This document shows, piece after piece, positions 21,510 through 30,733 of a DNA stretch of 64,000 bases. Source of the stretch: an uncultured Lachnospiraceae bacterium (GTDB lineage Bacteria; Bacillota; Clostridia; Lachnospirales; Lachnospiraceae); NCBI GenBank assembly GCA_947169385.1, contig CAMVPR010000004.1, positions 1 through 64,000 of the forward strand. The letters run 5' to 3'. Position numbers and translations under genes: made by a program. The notes under the pieces are model-generated. The model had not been told where the DNA came from and searched no databases. It saw nothing but the letters and a program-made list of their open reading frames with translations. How positions within the stretch are numbered: position 1 is the stretch's first letter; each line of letters begins with the position of its first letter.

Positions 21510-22409
21510 TTAGAATATACTTTTTCTGATTATTAGTCGCTTTATACCCTTACATTTCTTAAGCATCTTCTTATATTTCTTATACTTTGATCTTGGGACT
21601 TTTATTTTCAAACCTTTCTTCAATCCCATGAATGCTGTCTTATGGATTGAAACTATCGTTTTACTCTTAATTCTAATCACCCGACATTTCTTACATTTTG
21701 AAAATGCTTTCTTACCGATGCTTGTAACCTTATATTTATGTCCTTTAATTTTTACAGTCTTTGGTATAGTGTAACTTCTTCTCTTACGCTTTGACTTTTT
21801 AACTCCAACCACCGATACAGTTCCAACCTTAGTGCTTGCGTTCCTTATCTGGTAGATTAAGACTCCAATAGTATATCTCTGACCGTATAATACAGAATTA
21901 CTATCTGATGCAGGTGTATCTTCTGTCGTTTCTGTAGTTGTACTTTCACTAGGGCGTAGATTGTCAGATGTAGTAGTTGTTATCTCGGTATCATTACTTG
22001 AATTATCAGAAGTATTATCCTTATTATCATTTTTGCCGTAGGACGAAGCATCCATAGAACTATCAGAGGATGAAGTTTCTAAAGGTAGTTTCGGAGTACC
22101 AACATTTCCAGGATTACCACTGTTACCGGATGTGCCTGAGGATGCTATTGAATTATCCTGAGGTACAATTCTTTCTCCGAAATCAGATTTATCACTATCT
22201 TGATTGGTAATCTTGATAATATTTCCTAATGAGTCATATTCATATAATGTTATACTCTTGTCATCATGGATTACCTTAGCCACTCTTCCGAGTGAATCGT
22301 ATTCATATTGTTCAGCGTTGACAATATGAGTATTAGAATTAAATACAGTATTGATAAGCGTAACTAATATCAATACAACTGTTATATGTTTAATTATTGT
22401 AGAATTCAT
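21510..22409 (-). CDS. Secreted protein with two YD-repeat units, Ser/Thr/Asp/Asn linker and basic LRR_5 (BspA)-like C-terminus
   Basis: Signal peptide MNSTIIKHITVVLILVTLINTVF; YEYDSLGRVAKVI..YEYDSLGNIIKI; TIPKTVKIKGHKYKVTSIGKKAFSKCKK. Confidence 0.8.
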   Translation of the reverse strand: MNSTIIKHITVVLILVTLINTVFNSNTHIVNAEQYEYDSLGRVAKVIHDDKSITLYEYDSLGNIIKITNQDSDKSDFGERIVPQDNSIASSGTSGNSGNPGNVGTPKLPLETSSSDSSMDASSYGKNDNKDNTSDNSSNDTEITTTTSDNLRPSESTTTETTEDTPASDSNSVLYGQRYTIGVLIYQIRNASTKVGTVSVVGVKKSKRKRRSYTIPKTVKIKGHKYKVTSIGKKAFSKCKKCRVIRIKSKTIVSIHKTAFMGLKKGLKIKVPRSKYKKYKKMLKKCKGIKRLIIRKSIF

Positions 22410-22507
22410 AAAATCACCTTTATTCACACCACTGTCAAAACCAATAAAATCATGTGTTTTTTCACTAGAAACGTCTCCCTCTTCCGTAACATGCTTTTTC
22501 ACAAATC

Positions 22508-23173
22508 TCACGAATACATAATACACACCCTACACACAAACGCCCATACCAAGGCAACGAACATATACCAAATATATCTAAACACTATTATTGAGTAAAC
22601 ACAGTTACTGTATTCCCCTGTCAATTCTTCTTCTTTCTTCCATGCCTGTATACCATAAAGTATAACACATAATGTAGCACAAACGAGATAACAAACTAAA
22701 TCATAGAAATAATAAGACAATTCTCCTGTTCTATCTTTTTTTACGATAAAATATAAGTCAACAACAAGCCCTGTTATACAAATCGCTCCAATGATTTTTT
22801 TTATAAAATCTATCTTATTCTTCTTTATACAAACATAATATAATCTATTATTTATTAAAACCATGGTAACAACTACTAGCAAAAATAATACAGTTTTAGA
22901 AAAAGATAATAACAGATTTAACTCATAACTAAAGATAATAACAAATATAATTATTAGCCAATTCCAAACATTGCTTTTATAAAAGCTATACATAATTGCC
23001 GAAAAAAACACAATCAAAACACTCTGTATTGATAATATTGAAATAAAAGGAGTTATATCGGACATCTCACTTACAAATATCCTCATTATACAACTCACTA
23101 AAAATGTTACTACAATTAACTGAACCATTCTCTTTAACAACCATTTTGAATATGTCTCATAATCATATTTCAT
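22508..23173 (-). CDS. Polytopic membrane hypothetical protein next to Rhs remnant
   Basis: 221 aa, about six hydrophobic segments; no recognised domain. Confidence 0.7.
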   Translation of the reverse strand: MKYDYETYSKWLLKRMVQLIVVTFLVSCIMRIFVSEMSDITPFISILSIQSVLIVFFSAIMYSFYKSNVWNWLIIIFVIIFSYELNLLLSFSKTVLFLLVVVTMVLINNRLYYVCIKKNKIDFIKKIIGAICITGLVVDLYFIVKKDRTGELSYYFYDLVCYLVCATLCVILYGIQAWKKEEELTGEYSNCVYSIIVFRYIWYMFVALVWAFVCRVCIMYS

Positions 23174-23261
23174 CTTTGCACCTTTATGATGTTCTAAAAG
23201 CTAAAACATTCATTTCCCTTCTTAATTTAATGATGAATAATGCACTTCTTTTTTGAGTTGG

Positions 23262-24350
23262 TTATCCTGACTCATTATATTTATTTTTTCTGATTTTCTT
23301 TTTCAAAGCATACATTAAATCAAGCGCTTTCTCGACAACAAAGTCAGTAATCGAAGCACCATTTGCCCATTTAGCAGTAAAATCAAATTTACTACCAAGT
23401 TTATCCCGAAAAAGCAATTTATTTAAATTAACTACCACCTCTCCAGATTCAGCTAATTTCCAGGTTTTATCAATATAATTAAAAGCACTCTTAGCAATTC
23501 CACCTGATATAATTCCTAGACCATCTAACAACAATTTACATAAATCAGAACGCAATACATCGTCATCCACATTATATATAACATCCATCGCAATATCATA
23601 TGCATAAAGTCCAATATCAAAAGAATTAATTACTATTGCAATAGGTTCACCAACAACTGCTAATCCAAATTCTGATAACACTGTAGCCACCCCATTTATA
23701 ACTCCTGCCACATCATGCATAAACGCAGTATCTTCATGGCACAACCCAAACGGATCAAGGAAACTTATAGGATTACCCTCACAATAGGCATAACGATTTA
23801 GGCTCTGGATATCTGTTAGCACTCCCAGAACCACGTCTTGGTTTATGAATCTTAGAATTGTTGGATTATAATAACGAGCTCTCATATAATAAAGACCATC
23901 AGTGTCTGTTATTACTCCATAAGAGCCATTATAAAGAAATTGCGTTAATGAACCATCTCCTGACAGCAACTCTCCATATGGTGAATATTCATAGGTCTCT
24001 TTTGAGTTTCCTGATAGATCTGTTAACGCAGTTGTTGAGCCCACCTGGTCGTAATGGTGAATTAACAGATTACCGTTACTATCTTCCTCGTATATGAGCC
24101 CTTGACCATATATGAAGTACTTGCTTCCCTCGTCAGTATTGGCAGTTCCTATAGTAGTTGTCACTAAAACCTGACTATACTTAGCATTACTGTCAATCAC
24201 ATACTTTGTTGTCTTGTTATCCGTCTTCTTAGCAATCCTGTTATTCTCGGCATCATAAGTATACTCTACCTCTCCTGCTTTAACAAGTCTGTTCCTGCAG
24301 TTGTAAAATCCAACAATATCCTTAATTACATAATCCGGCCATACACATAA
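23262..24350 (-). pseudogene. 5'-truncated Rhs/YD-repeat core with variable C-terminal domain
   Basis: YSPYGELLSGDG, GLYYMRARYYNPTILRFINQD, NRYAYCEGNPISFLDPFGL; frame extends to a stop near 24350 without ATG and without the long N-terminal YD array. Confidence 0.8.
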
Positions 24351-24498
24351 TTATAAATTTTACTATTATATTCCTATTCATAAATCTTTCTGGGAAACAT
24401 TATAATTTATTGCTACAATAAAATATAATAATTCACATCTTATCAACCTATTTGTTTATATTAAACCATTTCCCTCTTAAATAAACAAATATTTTCTC

Positions 24499-24527
24499 TT
24501 GTATTCCTCTCATAATAGCGTTATAAT
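24499..24527 (+). promoter_or_regulatory. Promoter TTGTAT-17-TATAAT upstream of MazF-like gene
   Basis: 24499 TTGTAT, 24522 TATAAT, 17-nt spacer. Confidence 0.65.
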
Positions 24528-24562
24528 TTAAGCTCAGAACTTACAGAAAGGATTACTTGTAA

Positions 24563-25096
24563 ATGCAAATAGATTTATCAAATGCCCAAAACCACCTTGA
24601 TTGGGTTAAGAGAGCGTTTTACCTCAATACAACTGTAGATAACGCCAAGAAAAGAGCTGTTAGACGCGGATGTGTATATGATTGCGATTTAGGGGTAGGC
24701 GTCGGAAATGAAATGCAAAAGAAACGCCCTTGCATAGTCATTTCCAACAACGGTGCAAACAAAACATCTCCAAACGTTATAATAATCCCCATAACGCATG
24801 ACAATAGCCAACTCCCATGTATGGTTACGTTAAAAAGCTATACAGATAACAGCGGAAATACTATCCTTGACGGAAGTGCCAATACCTCTTGTGTAGTATG
24901 TGTTAGCAAAGCAAGACTTGGCAACCTAATTACGCAACTTGAAAAACATGATTTAGAAGCTGTCGAAGACAGTCTTGAAGCTTCACTCGGCATGACACAT
25001 CGTACATCATCTTTAAAGAACGAAATTACCAGACTAAGAAACTACATTGGAAAAATCATTAACAATGACAGCGTTCAACCTCAAAGCAATAATTAA
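24563..25096 (+). CDS. PemK/MazF-family toxin-like protein with N- and C-terminal extensions
   Basis: VRRGCVYDCDLGVGVGNEMQKKRPCIVISNNGANKTSPNVIIIPIT ... VVCVSKARLGN; C-terminal coiled-coil-like tail; no antitoxin ORF beside it. Confidence 0.85.
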   Translation: MQIDLSNAQNHLDWVKRAFYLNTTVDNAKKRAVRRGCVYDCDLGVGVGNEMQKKRPCIVISNNGANKTSPNVIIIPITHDNSQLPCMVTLKSYTDNSGNTILDGSANTSCVVCVSKARLGNLITQLEKHDLEAVEDSLEASLGMTHRTSSLKNEITRLRNYIGKIINNDSVQPQSNN

Positions 25097-25110
25097 AAAC
25101 TCTTATATCG

Positions 25111-25139
25111 TTGACAATCTAATAATTTCGTGCTAGTAT
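25111..25139 (+). promoter_or_regulatory. Promoter TTGACA-17-TAGTAT
   Basis: 25111 TTGACA, 25134 TAGTAT, 17-nt spacer, directly upstream of compact candidate RNA. Confidence 0.7.
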
Positions 25140-25145
25140 GAGAAT

Positions 25146-25224
25146 ACAAACAAGTCTTGGACATTCTGCCGAGACACCATTAAAAATTCAAACGAGAGCA
25201 ACCTCGGTTGCTCTCGCATTTTTT
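25146..25224 (+). ncRNA. Candidate ~78-nt small RNA: 7-bp hairpin plus intrinsic terminator
   Basis: GTCTTGG-ACATTCTG-CCGAGAC (25154-25175) then CGAGAGCAAC-CTCG-GTTGCTCTCG-CATTTTTT (25193-25224). Confidence 0.65.
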
Positions 25225-25238
25225 AATATAAATACAAG

Positions 25239-25262
25239 TAAGAAGGCTATAAGCCTTCTTAC
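25239..25262. terminator. Hairpin between sRNA and 25432 gene
   Basis: TAAGAAGGCTATAAGCCTTCTTA inverted repeat. Confidence 0.5.
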
Positions 25263-25431
25263 ACACTTAAACACACTATTTCCCTTCAATCTTGTTCTGT
25301 CCCTCATTTTACAAGACTCCTATACCAAATATGCAATACATGTTACAAAACATAAATAATGAAACTGTTTTAGTATTCTATCACAAAATCTTTACATTTG
25401 CAAATAATTATAATCAAACATCTTGCTAAAC

Positions 25432-26568
25432 TTACCAGTTATTCTTCCTATCAATTACATTATTATTGCTTCCAAGTTTAAAAATGCGCCTCTTGTTGCC
25501 ACACTTTACTGCCTTGTTGCCTGAAACAACGCCTCTGTAATTATAGGTACAAACGCAATATTTCTTAATATGTTTAAATGTATTATTCTTAATAATCATG
25601 CTCCTATATACGTCCTTGCCACATCCGTGATTAGTCCCAAGCGCATAGACAAAGTTGTCAAATAGGCAATTAGCGATAACAACATTTCGGGTGGTAGTTC
25701 CATCTTCCTTACCCATCAGTTCGGAGTGAGCTACTTTCTTAACAGCCGACTCAATCTGCAGCGCCTCACACACCTTCTTGTTACCGTAGAACTTACAGTT
25801 CTTGATAGTGACATCTTTAGCGGCACCGAACTCAATAAGATGTGCATTATCAGTCTTGTTAGGTCTAAACTTAAAAGTTACCGCGTCAAATGTAATATTC
25901 TTGACGTGCGAAAATGTTACAAGTGAACTTACTGGCCCTGCCTTGGTACCACCATTTAACGTACCGCCCTTGATAATAATATTTCGTCCTCTAGTATACC
26001 CGCCTTTCTTATATCCCTTTTTGCCACCTTCTTTTCTTGGATATCCAACTTGAATAATGGCACCCTTCTTCTTGTTAGGATTCTTGATGGTAACGCCGTA
26101 AAGATTAAGGGTAGTATTGCTGTAAATGTGAAGTCCCTTCTTCATTTTAAAGGTTCCGTTAGGAACCCTGATATAGTATGGTCTGGAATCTGTGGCTTTC
26201 TTCTTGGCCTTATTAAGAGCAGCCTGGATAGCCTTCTCGGAACACTTCTTAGCAGTTATATATTTGTAATTCGTAGTATTCTCTGACTCATCATACTGAG
26301 GAAGATTCGATTCATCTATACAACATTCGCAATAACAGTACACTGTTCCATCTTCATCTACATCGTACTCACACTGATCAGGATTACAGCTTGCGCAGCA
26401 ACTACAGCAAGTATTGTGATAAACAGGATTGCCTGATGCATCCGTACTTACGCCCTCCGCTCTGACGCTCTTCATGTAACAATATTTATTATTAATGCCG
26501 ACTGCTGCTACTAATGACATAATAACAACAAAAGCGATTAGCTTCTTGTTATATAATAGAAATCTCAA
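25432..26568 (-). CDS. Secreted right-handed beta-helix (pectate-lyase-fold-like) protein with Cys-rich N-terminal segment
   Basis: Signal peptide; CCSCCASCNPDQCEYDVDEDGTVYCYCECC; repeats such as NIIIKGGTLNGG, NITFDAVTF, DVTIKNCKFYGN, NVVIANCLFDNF, MIIKNNTFKHI. Confidence 0.8.
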   Translation of the reverse strand: MRFLLYNKKLIAFVVIMSLVAAVGINNKYCYMKSVRAEGVSTDASGNPVYHNTCCSCCASCNPDQCEYDVDEDGTVYCYCECCIDESNLPQYDESENTTNYKYITAKKCSEKAIQAALNKAKKKATDSRPYYIRVPNGTFKMKKGLHIYSNTTLNLYGVTIKNPNKKKGAIIQVGYPRKEGGKKGYKKGGYTRGRNIIIKGGTLNGGTKAGPVSSLVTFSHVKNITFDAVTFKFRPNKTDNAHLIEFGAAKDVTIKNCKFYGNKKVCEALQIESAVKKVAHSELMGKEDGTTTRNVVIANCLFDNFVYALGTNHGCGKDVYRSMIIKNNTFKHIKKYCVCTYNYRGVVSGNKAVKCGNKRRIFKLGSNNNVIDRKNNW

Positions 26569-26589
26569 ACTATAACCTCCTAAAATTAA

Positions 26590-26645
26590 GTATCCCTCGC
26601 TTTGCTCGGGATAAGATTCTTCGCTCCGCTCAGAATGACATTACT
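26590..26645. repeat. Dispersed repeat of GATTCTTCGCTCCGCTCAGAATGACA type
   Basis: tatccctcgctttgctcgggataagattcttcgctccgctcagaatgacatt. Confidence 0.7.
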
Positions 26646-26741
26646 CTAATTCTTTTATGGAGCACAATGTGCTCCGCTACGAAACTCAAAATGACATTAC
26701 TTTAATTCTTTTATGGAGCACAATGTGCTCCGCTACGAAAA
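26633..26741. repeat. Tandem ~60-bp duplication carrying palindromic repeat TATGGAGCACAATGTGCTCCGCTACGAAA twice
   Basis: aatgacattactctaattcttttatggagcacaatgtgctccgctacgaaa repeated almost exactly. Confidence 0.85.
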
Positions 26742-26743
26742 TA

Positions 26744-26776
26744 AAAAAGTGAAGCCGGATATCCGACTTCACTATA
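26744..26776 (-). terminator. Terminator of pheST operon
   Basis: Minus strand GTGAAGTCGGATATCCGGCTTCACTTTTTTATTTT. Confidence 0.85.
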
Positions 26777-26876
26777 TTTTAAATGGTTTTATAACCTGTG
26801 TCAACAGTTCTTGTTACATTTATTAATATTTTTGTAACATTTCTGTAACATTTGTAAATGATACCAAACGCTATCT

Positions 26877-29303
26877 CTACGCTCTAAGCTCAACGCCAAG
26901 TTCCTTAAGATCCTCTAATATCTTGTCAACTAATGCGCTAACTTCAGACTCCTCTAAAGTCTTCTCCTTATTTCTGAACTTCAAAGAGTAAGCAACCGAC
27001 TTCTTACCTTCCTCAATCTGGTCACCCTCGTATACATCAAAGAGCTCAACGCTCTCTAATAACTTGCCGCCTCTCTTCTTAAAGATAGCCTCAAGCTGTC
27101 CGACCAATATCTCCTTCTTCATAACCATAGACAAGTCTCTTGTAACTGCAGGATATTTAGCTACAGTCTCATACTTGTAGTCGAAGTTGGCAAGTGAAGT
27201 AAGCTCATCAATATGTACGACAGCAACATATACATCAGTCTTAATATTATAATTGTCCGCTGCCTCAGGATGAAGCTGACCGATATAAGCAACCTCTTTA
27301 TCATTTACCTTGGCAACTGCTGCTCTACCCGGATGAAGGTAAGGATAATCTTTAGTTGCTTCATAAGTTATATCATCAATTCCAAGCTTGTTAAGATAGC
27401 TCTCAACAACACCCTTCATATCAAAGAAATCACAATCACCGTACATAGCAAGTGTAAGCTCCATAAACTCATCAGGAAGTTCTGTAAGAGGTAATGCATG
27501 TGGAATATATACGTTACCGAGCTCATAAAGTCTTACATTCTTGTTTCTGTGGTTAAAGTTAGTTGAAAGTGATGTAAGCATTCCGTTAAGCGGAAGTGTT
27601 CTCATAATTGAGAAGTCCTCACCTAAAGGATTAGAGATAACGATAGCCTGTCTCTCCTTAGCATCCTCAGGCAACAAAAGCTTATCAAATACCTTAGGAC
27701 TCTCAAAGCTGTAGCACATACCACCGCTGAATCCATAGCTCTCGCACACGTCTCTTGCGATATTCTCAATTCTGTGCTTAAAGCTAATCTTACCGGCAGT
27801 AGCCTCACCTCTTGGAAGTGTCACAGGAATGTTGTCATATCCGTAAAATCTGGCAACTTCCTCTGCCAAATCTGCCATAATCTTAAGGTCCTGTCTGAAG
27901 GTAGGAATAACTATCTCATTGGCAGACTCATCATACTCTAAGTCTAACTTGTCAAATGTCTTAAGCATATCCTCTTTAGATACCTCAATACCAAGAAGTG
28001 CATTCATCTTCTCAGGTTCAAAAGGAATCCTTACGCCCTTAACCGGGTTAGGATAGCAATCAACAACGCCTCCTACAACCTCACCACAGCCAAGCTCCTC
28101 GATGAGCTCACACGCTCTGTTCATTGCAAGAAGTGCGTTCTCAGGGTCAAGTCCCTTCTCGAACTTACCGGAAGCATCTGTACGAAGACCGATTCTCTTA
28201 GATGACAATCTAATGTTAGTTCCGTCAAATGTAGCCGCCTCGAAAAGAAGTGTCTTGATGTCATCTGTAACCATTGAGTTCTCTCCACCCATGATACCTC
28301 CGATAGCAACTTCCTTCTCTCCGTCACAAATCATGATTACATCAGAATCAAGCTCTCTCTCCTGTCCGTCGAGTGTGATGAACTTCTCCCCGTCCTTGGC
28401 GCGACGAACAATAATCTCGTTACCTGCAATAGTATCAAGGTCGAACGCATGCATAGGCTGACCGTACTCTTCCATAACGTAGTTGGTAATATCAACAAGG
28501 TTGTTGATAGGTCTGATACCCATTGCTCTAAGTCTTCTCTGCATCCACTCAGGAGATGGAGCAAGCTTAATATTCTTAACAACCCTAGCTGTATATCTTG
28601 GGCAAAGGTCAGGATCTTCAACCGTAACTTTAATATAATCATTAACATCCTCATCATTACCTGTCTCCTTAACAACAGGTGGCTTGAATTCGCAGTCAAA
28701 TGTAGCCGCTGCCTCTCTTGCCATACCTATCATGCTGAAGCAGTCTACTCTGTTAGATGTAATCTCAAATTCAACAACAGCATCATGAAGGCCAAGAGCC
28801 TCAATAGCGTCATCTCCTGCCTTAAGACCCATATCTTTAGGGAAGATATAGATTCCGTTCTCAGGTGCAAGAGGATACATATCCCTGGATGCGCCAAGCT
28901 CCTCGATACTACACATCATACCGAAACTCTCAACGCCTCTTAACTTACCCTTCTTAATCTTGATACCATTCTCCGGTGGAACCTCTCCGCTGTGTCCATT
29001 GGCAACCTTACCTCCGTCCAAAACAACAGGAACCATGTCTCCTTCATTTACATTAGGAGCACCTGTAACAATCTGAATATCCTCTGCCTCTCCGACATTT
29101 ACCTGGCAAATGATAAGCTTATCAGCATCAGGGTGCTTCTCAATCTTGTCAATCACTCCGACAACAATCTTCTCTAAATTCTTATCAAGCTCTACTGCAT
29201 TCTCAACATGCGAACCTGAAAGAGTCATCTTATCAACATACTCCTGTACCGTGCAATCAAGGTCCGGAACATATGCTTTTATCCATGAAATTGGTGTATT
29301 CAT
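26877..29303 (-). CDS. pheT: Phenylalanyl-tRNA synthetase beta subunit
   Basis: 808 aa; MNTPISWIKAYVPDLDCTVQEY, EMAP/B3-B4/B5 regions, C-terminal FDX-ACB (KYPAVTRDLSMV). Confidence 0.98.
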   Translation of the reverse strand: MNTPISWIKAYVPDLDCTVQEYVDKMTLSGSHVENAVELDKNLEKIVVGVIDKIEKHPDADKLIICQVNVGEAEDIQIVTGAPNVNEGDMVPVVLDGGKVANGHSGEVPPENGIKIKKGKLRGVESFGMMCSIEELGASRDMYPLAPENGIYIFPKDMGLKAGDDAIEALGLHDAVVEFEITSNRVDCFSMIGMAREAAATFDCEFKPPVVKETGNDEDVNDYIKVTVEDPDLCPRYTARVVKNIKLAPSPEWMQRRLRAMGIRPINNLVDITNYVMEEYGQPMHAFDLDTIAGNEIIVRRAKDGEKFITLDGQERELDSDVIMICDGEKEVAIGGIMGGENSMVTDDIKTLLFEAATFDGTNIRLSSKRIGLRTDASGKFEKGLDPENALLAMNRACELIEELGCGEVVGGVVDCYPNPVKGVRIPFEPEKMNALLGIEVSKEDMLKTFDKLDLEYDESANEIVIPTFRQDLKIMADLAEEVARFYGYDNIPVTLPRGEATAGKISFKHRIENIARDVCESYGFSGGMCYSFESPKVFDKLLLPEDAKERQAIVISNPLGEDFSIMRTLPLNGMLTSLSTNFNHRNKNVRLYELGNVYIPHALPLTELPDEFMELTLAMYGDCDFFDMKGVVESYLNKLGIDDITYEATKDYPYLHPGRAAVAKVNDKEVAYIGQLHPEAADNYNIKTDVYVAVVHIDELTSLANFDYKYETVAKYPAVTRDLSMVMKKEILVGQLEAIFKKRGGKLLESVELFDVYEGDQIEEGKKSVAYSLKFRNKEKTLEESEVSALVDKILEDLKELGVELRA

Positions 29304-29326
29304 AATTCTAAATCCTTTCTGTATAA

Positions 29327-30346
29327 TTAAAACTGCTCTAAGAATCTTTCATCATTTTCGTAAAGAAGACGCATATCGTCTATCTCATACTTAAGAAGTG
29401 TAACTCTCTCAAGTCCGATTCCAAATGCAAATCCTGAATAAACATCCGGATCAATTCCGCAATCCTTAAGAACCTTAGGATGAACCATACCGCATCCTAA
29501 TATCTCAATCCATCCGCTACCTTTACACATTCTACAGCCCTTACCTCCACACTTAAAGCATGTGACATCAGCCTCAGCAGAAGGCTCAGTAAATGGGAAA
29601 TGATGAGGTCTGAACTTGGTCTTGGTATCAGGGCCGAAGAACTCCTTAGCCCACTGATCAATGGTACCTTTAAGGTCTGCCATTGTGATACCCTTATCGA
29701 TTACAAGTCCCTCAACCTGATGGAATGAAGGTGAATGGGTAGCATCAACCTCATCTGATCTAAACACTCTACCAGGGCTTATAATTCTGATTGGCATACG
29801 ACCTGTCTCCATAACACGTGCCTGTACAGGAGAAGTCTGTGTACGAAGAAGTATATCCTTAGTAATATAAAATGTATCCTGTTCGTCTTTAGCAGGATGG
29901 TTGGCAGGAATGTTAAGAAGCTCGAAGTTGTACTTATCATACTCTACCTCAGGTCCCTCAACAACCTCATAACCCATACCTACAAAAACTCTCTCTAAAT
30001 CGTCAAGTGCTATCTGATTAGGATGTCTGTGTCCTGCCTTAAGCTTCTTAGCAGGTAAGGTTACATCTATAACCTCTTTCTTCATCTTCTCTGCTCTTAC
30101 CTTGGCTTGAAGCTCCTTAGTCTCCGCGGCTAAGAATTCTTCAATAGCGGCTCTCGCCTCGTTAACCATCTGACCAACCTTAGGTCTGTCCTCAGGCGCT
30201 ACATCCTTCATTCCCTTAAGGACAGATGTAAGCTCACCCTTCTTACCAAGTATGCTTGTCTTAATCTCATTAAGATCATCAATAGATTTGGCATTTTGAA
30301 TTCTTTCAAATGCTTTCGCCTTAATGGCTTCCATTCTCTCTTTCAT
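29327..30346 (-). CDS. pheS: Phenylalanyl-tRNA synthetase alpha subunit
   Basis: HPNQIALDDLERVFVGMGYEVVEGPEVE, GRVFRSDEVDATHSPSFHQVEGLVID, FGIGLERVTLLKY. Confidence 0.98.
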   Translation of the reverse strand: MKERMEAIKAKAFERIQNAKSIDDLNEIKTSILGKKGELTSVLKGMKDVAPEDRPKVGQMVNEARAAIEEFLAAETKELQAKVRAEKMKKEVIDVTLPAKKLKAGHRHPNQIALDDLERVFVGMGYEVVEGPEVEYDKYNFELLNIPANHPAKDEQDTFYITKDILLRTQTSPVQARVMETGRMPIRIISPGRVFRSDEVDATHSPSFHQVEGLVIDKGITMADLKGTIDQWAKEFFGPDTKTKFRPHHFPFTEPSAEADVTCFKCGGKGCRMCKGSGWIEILGCGMVHPKVLKDCGIDPDVYSGFAFGIGLERVTLLKYEIDDMRLLYENDERFLEQF

Positions 30347-30369
30347 AAATCATGCTCCTTTTAAAATAT

Positions 30370-30664
30370 AAAAAATCCCTATGTGTAACTAAATACACAT
30401 AGGGACGATTATTATCGCGGTACCACCCTAGTTCCCGACATAAGCCGGACACTTCATTAACGCTTAACGCGCGCGACTCGTAAGCTCCTACTATCAGTTC
30501 AAAGCTTAAGCTCCAACGTGAAATTCGATAATGCATAAGAACCTATCCAAACTTACAGCCGGTGATTCGGACTCTCTTTAGGGAAATGCATCTCTACTTA
30601 TCGTCTTCATAGCCTTTAAATATCTATAACTCTGATATTGTAACACATATTTTTGAGATGTCAA
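30370..30664 (-). promoter_or_regulatory. T-box leader of pheST with promoter and antiterminator/terminator
   Basis: AGGGTGGTACCGCG (RC of 30416-30429), terminator TCCCTATGTGTATTTAGTTACACATAGGGATTTTTTA (30370-30405), TTGACA-16-TACAAT promoter (30637-30664), candidate UUC specifier in GAATTTCACG. Confidence 0.95.
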
Positions 30665-30733
30665 TAAAAACAGACTTTATTTTTTATTTATTTATGATAT
30701 ACTTACTAGAGATTTTAACGAAAGGAGAAAAAT

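Noticed and set aside
25138-25359. 73-aa ORF in the ORF track
   Set aside because: Its ATG lies in the -10 region of a promoter and it reads through two hairpins including an intrinsic terminator; no RBS.
28449-28943. 164-aa plus ORF opposite pheT
   Set aside because: Antisense shadow ORF of pheT with no RBS or recognisable domain.
30321-30536. 71-aa minus ORF
   Set aside because: Lies inside the T-box leader of pheST and overlaps the pheS start.
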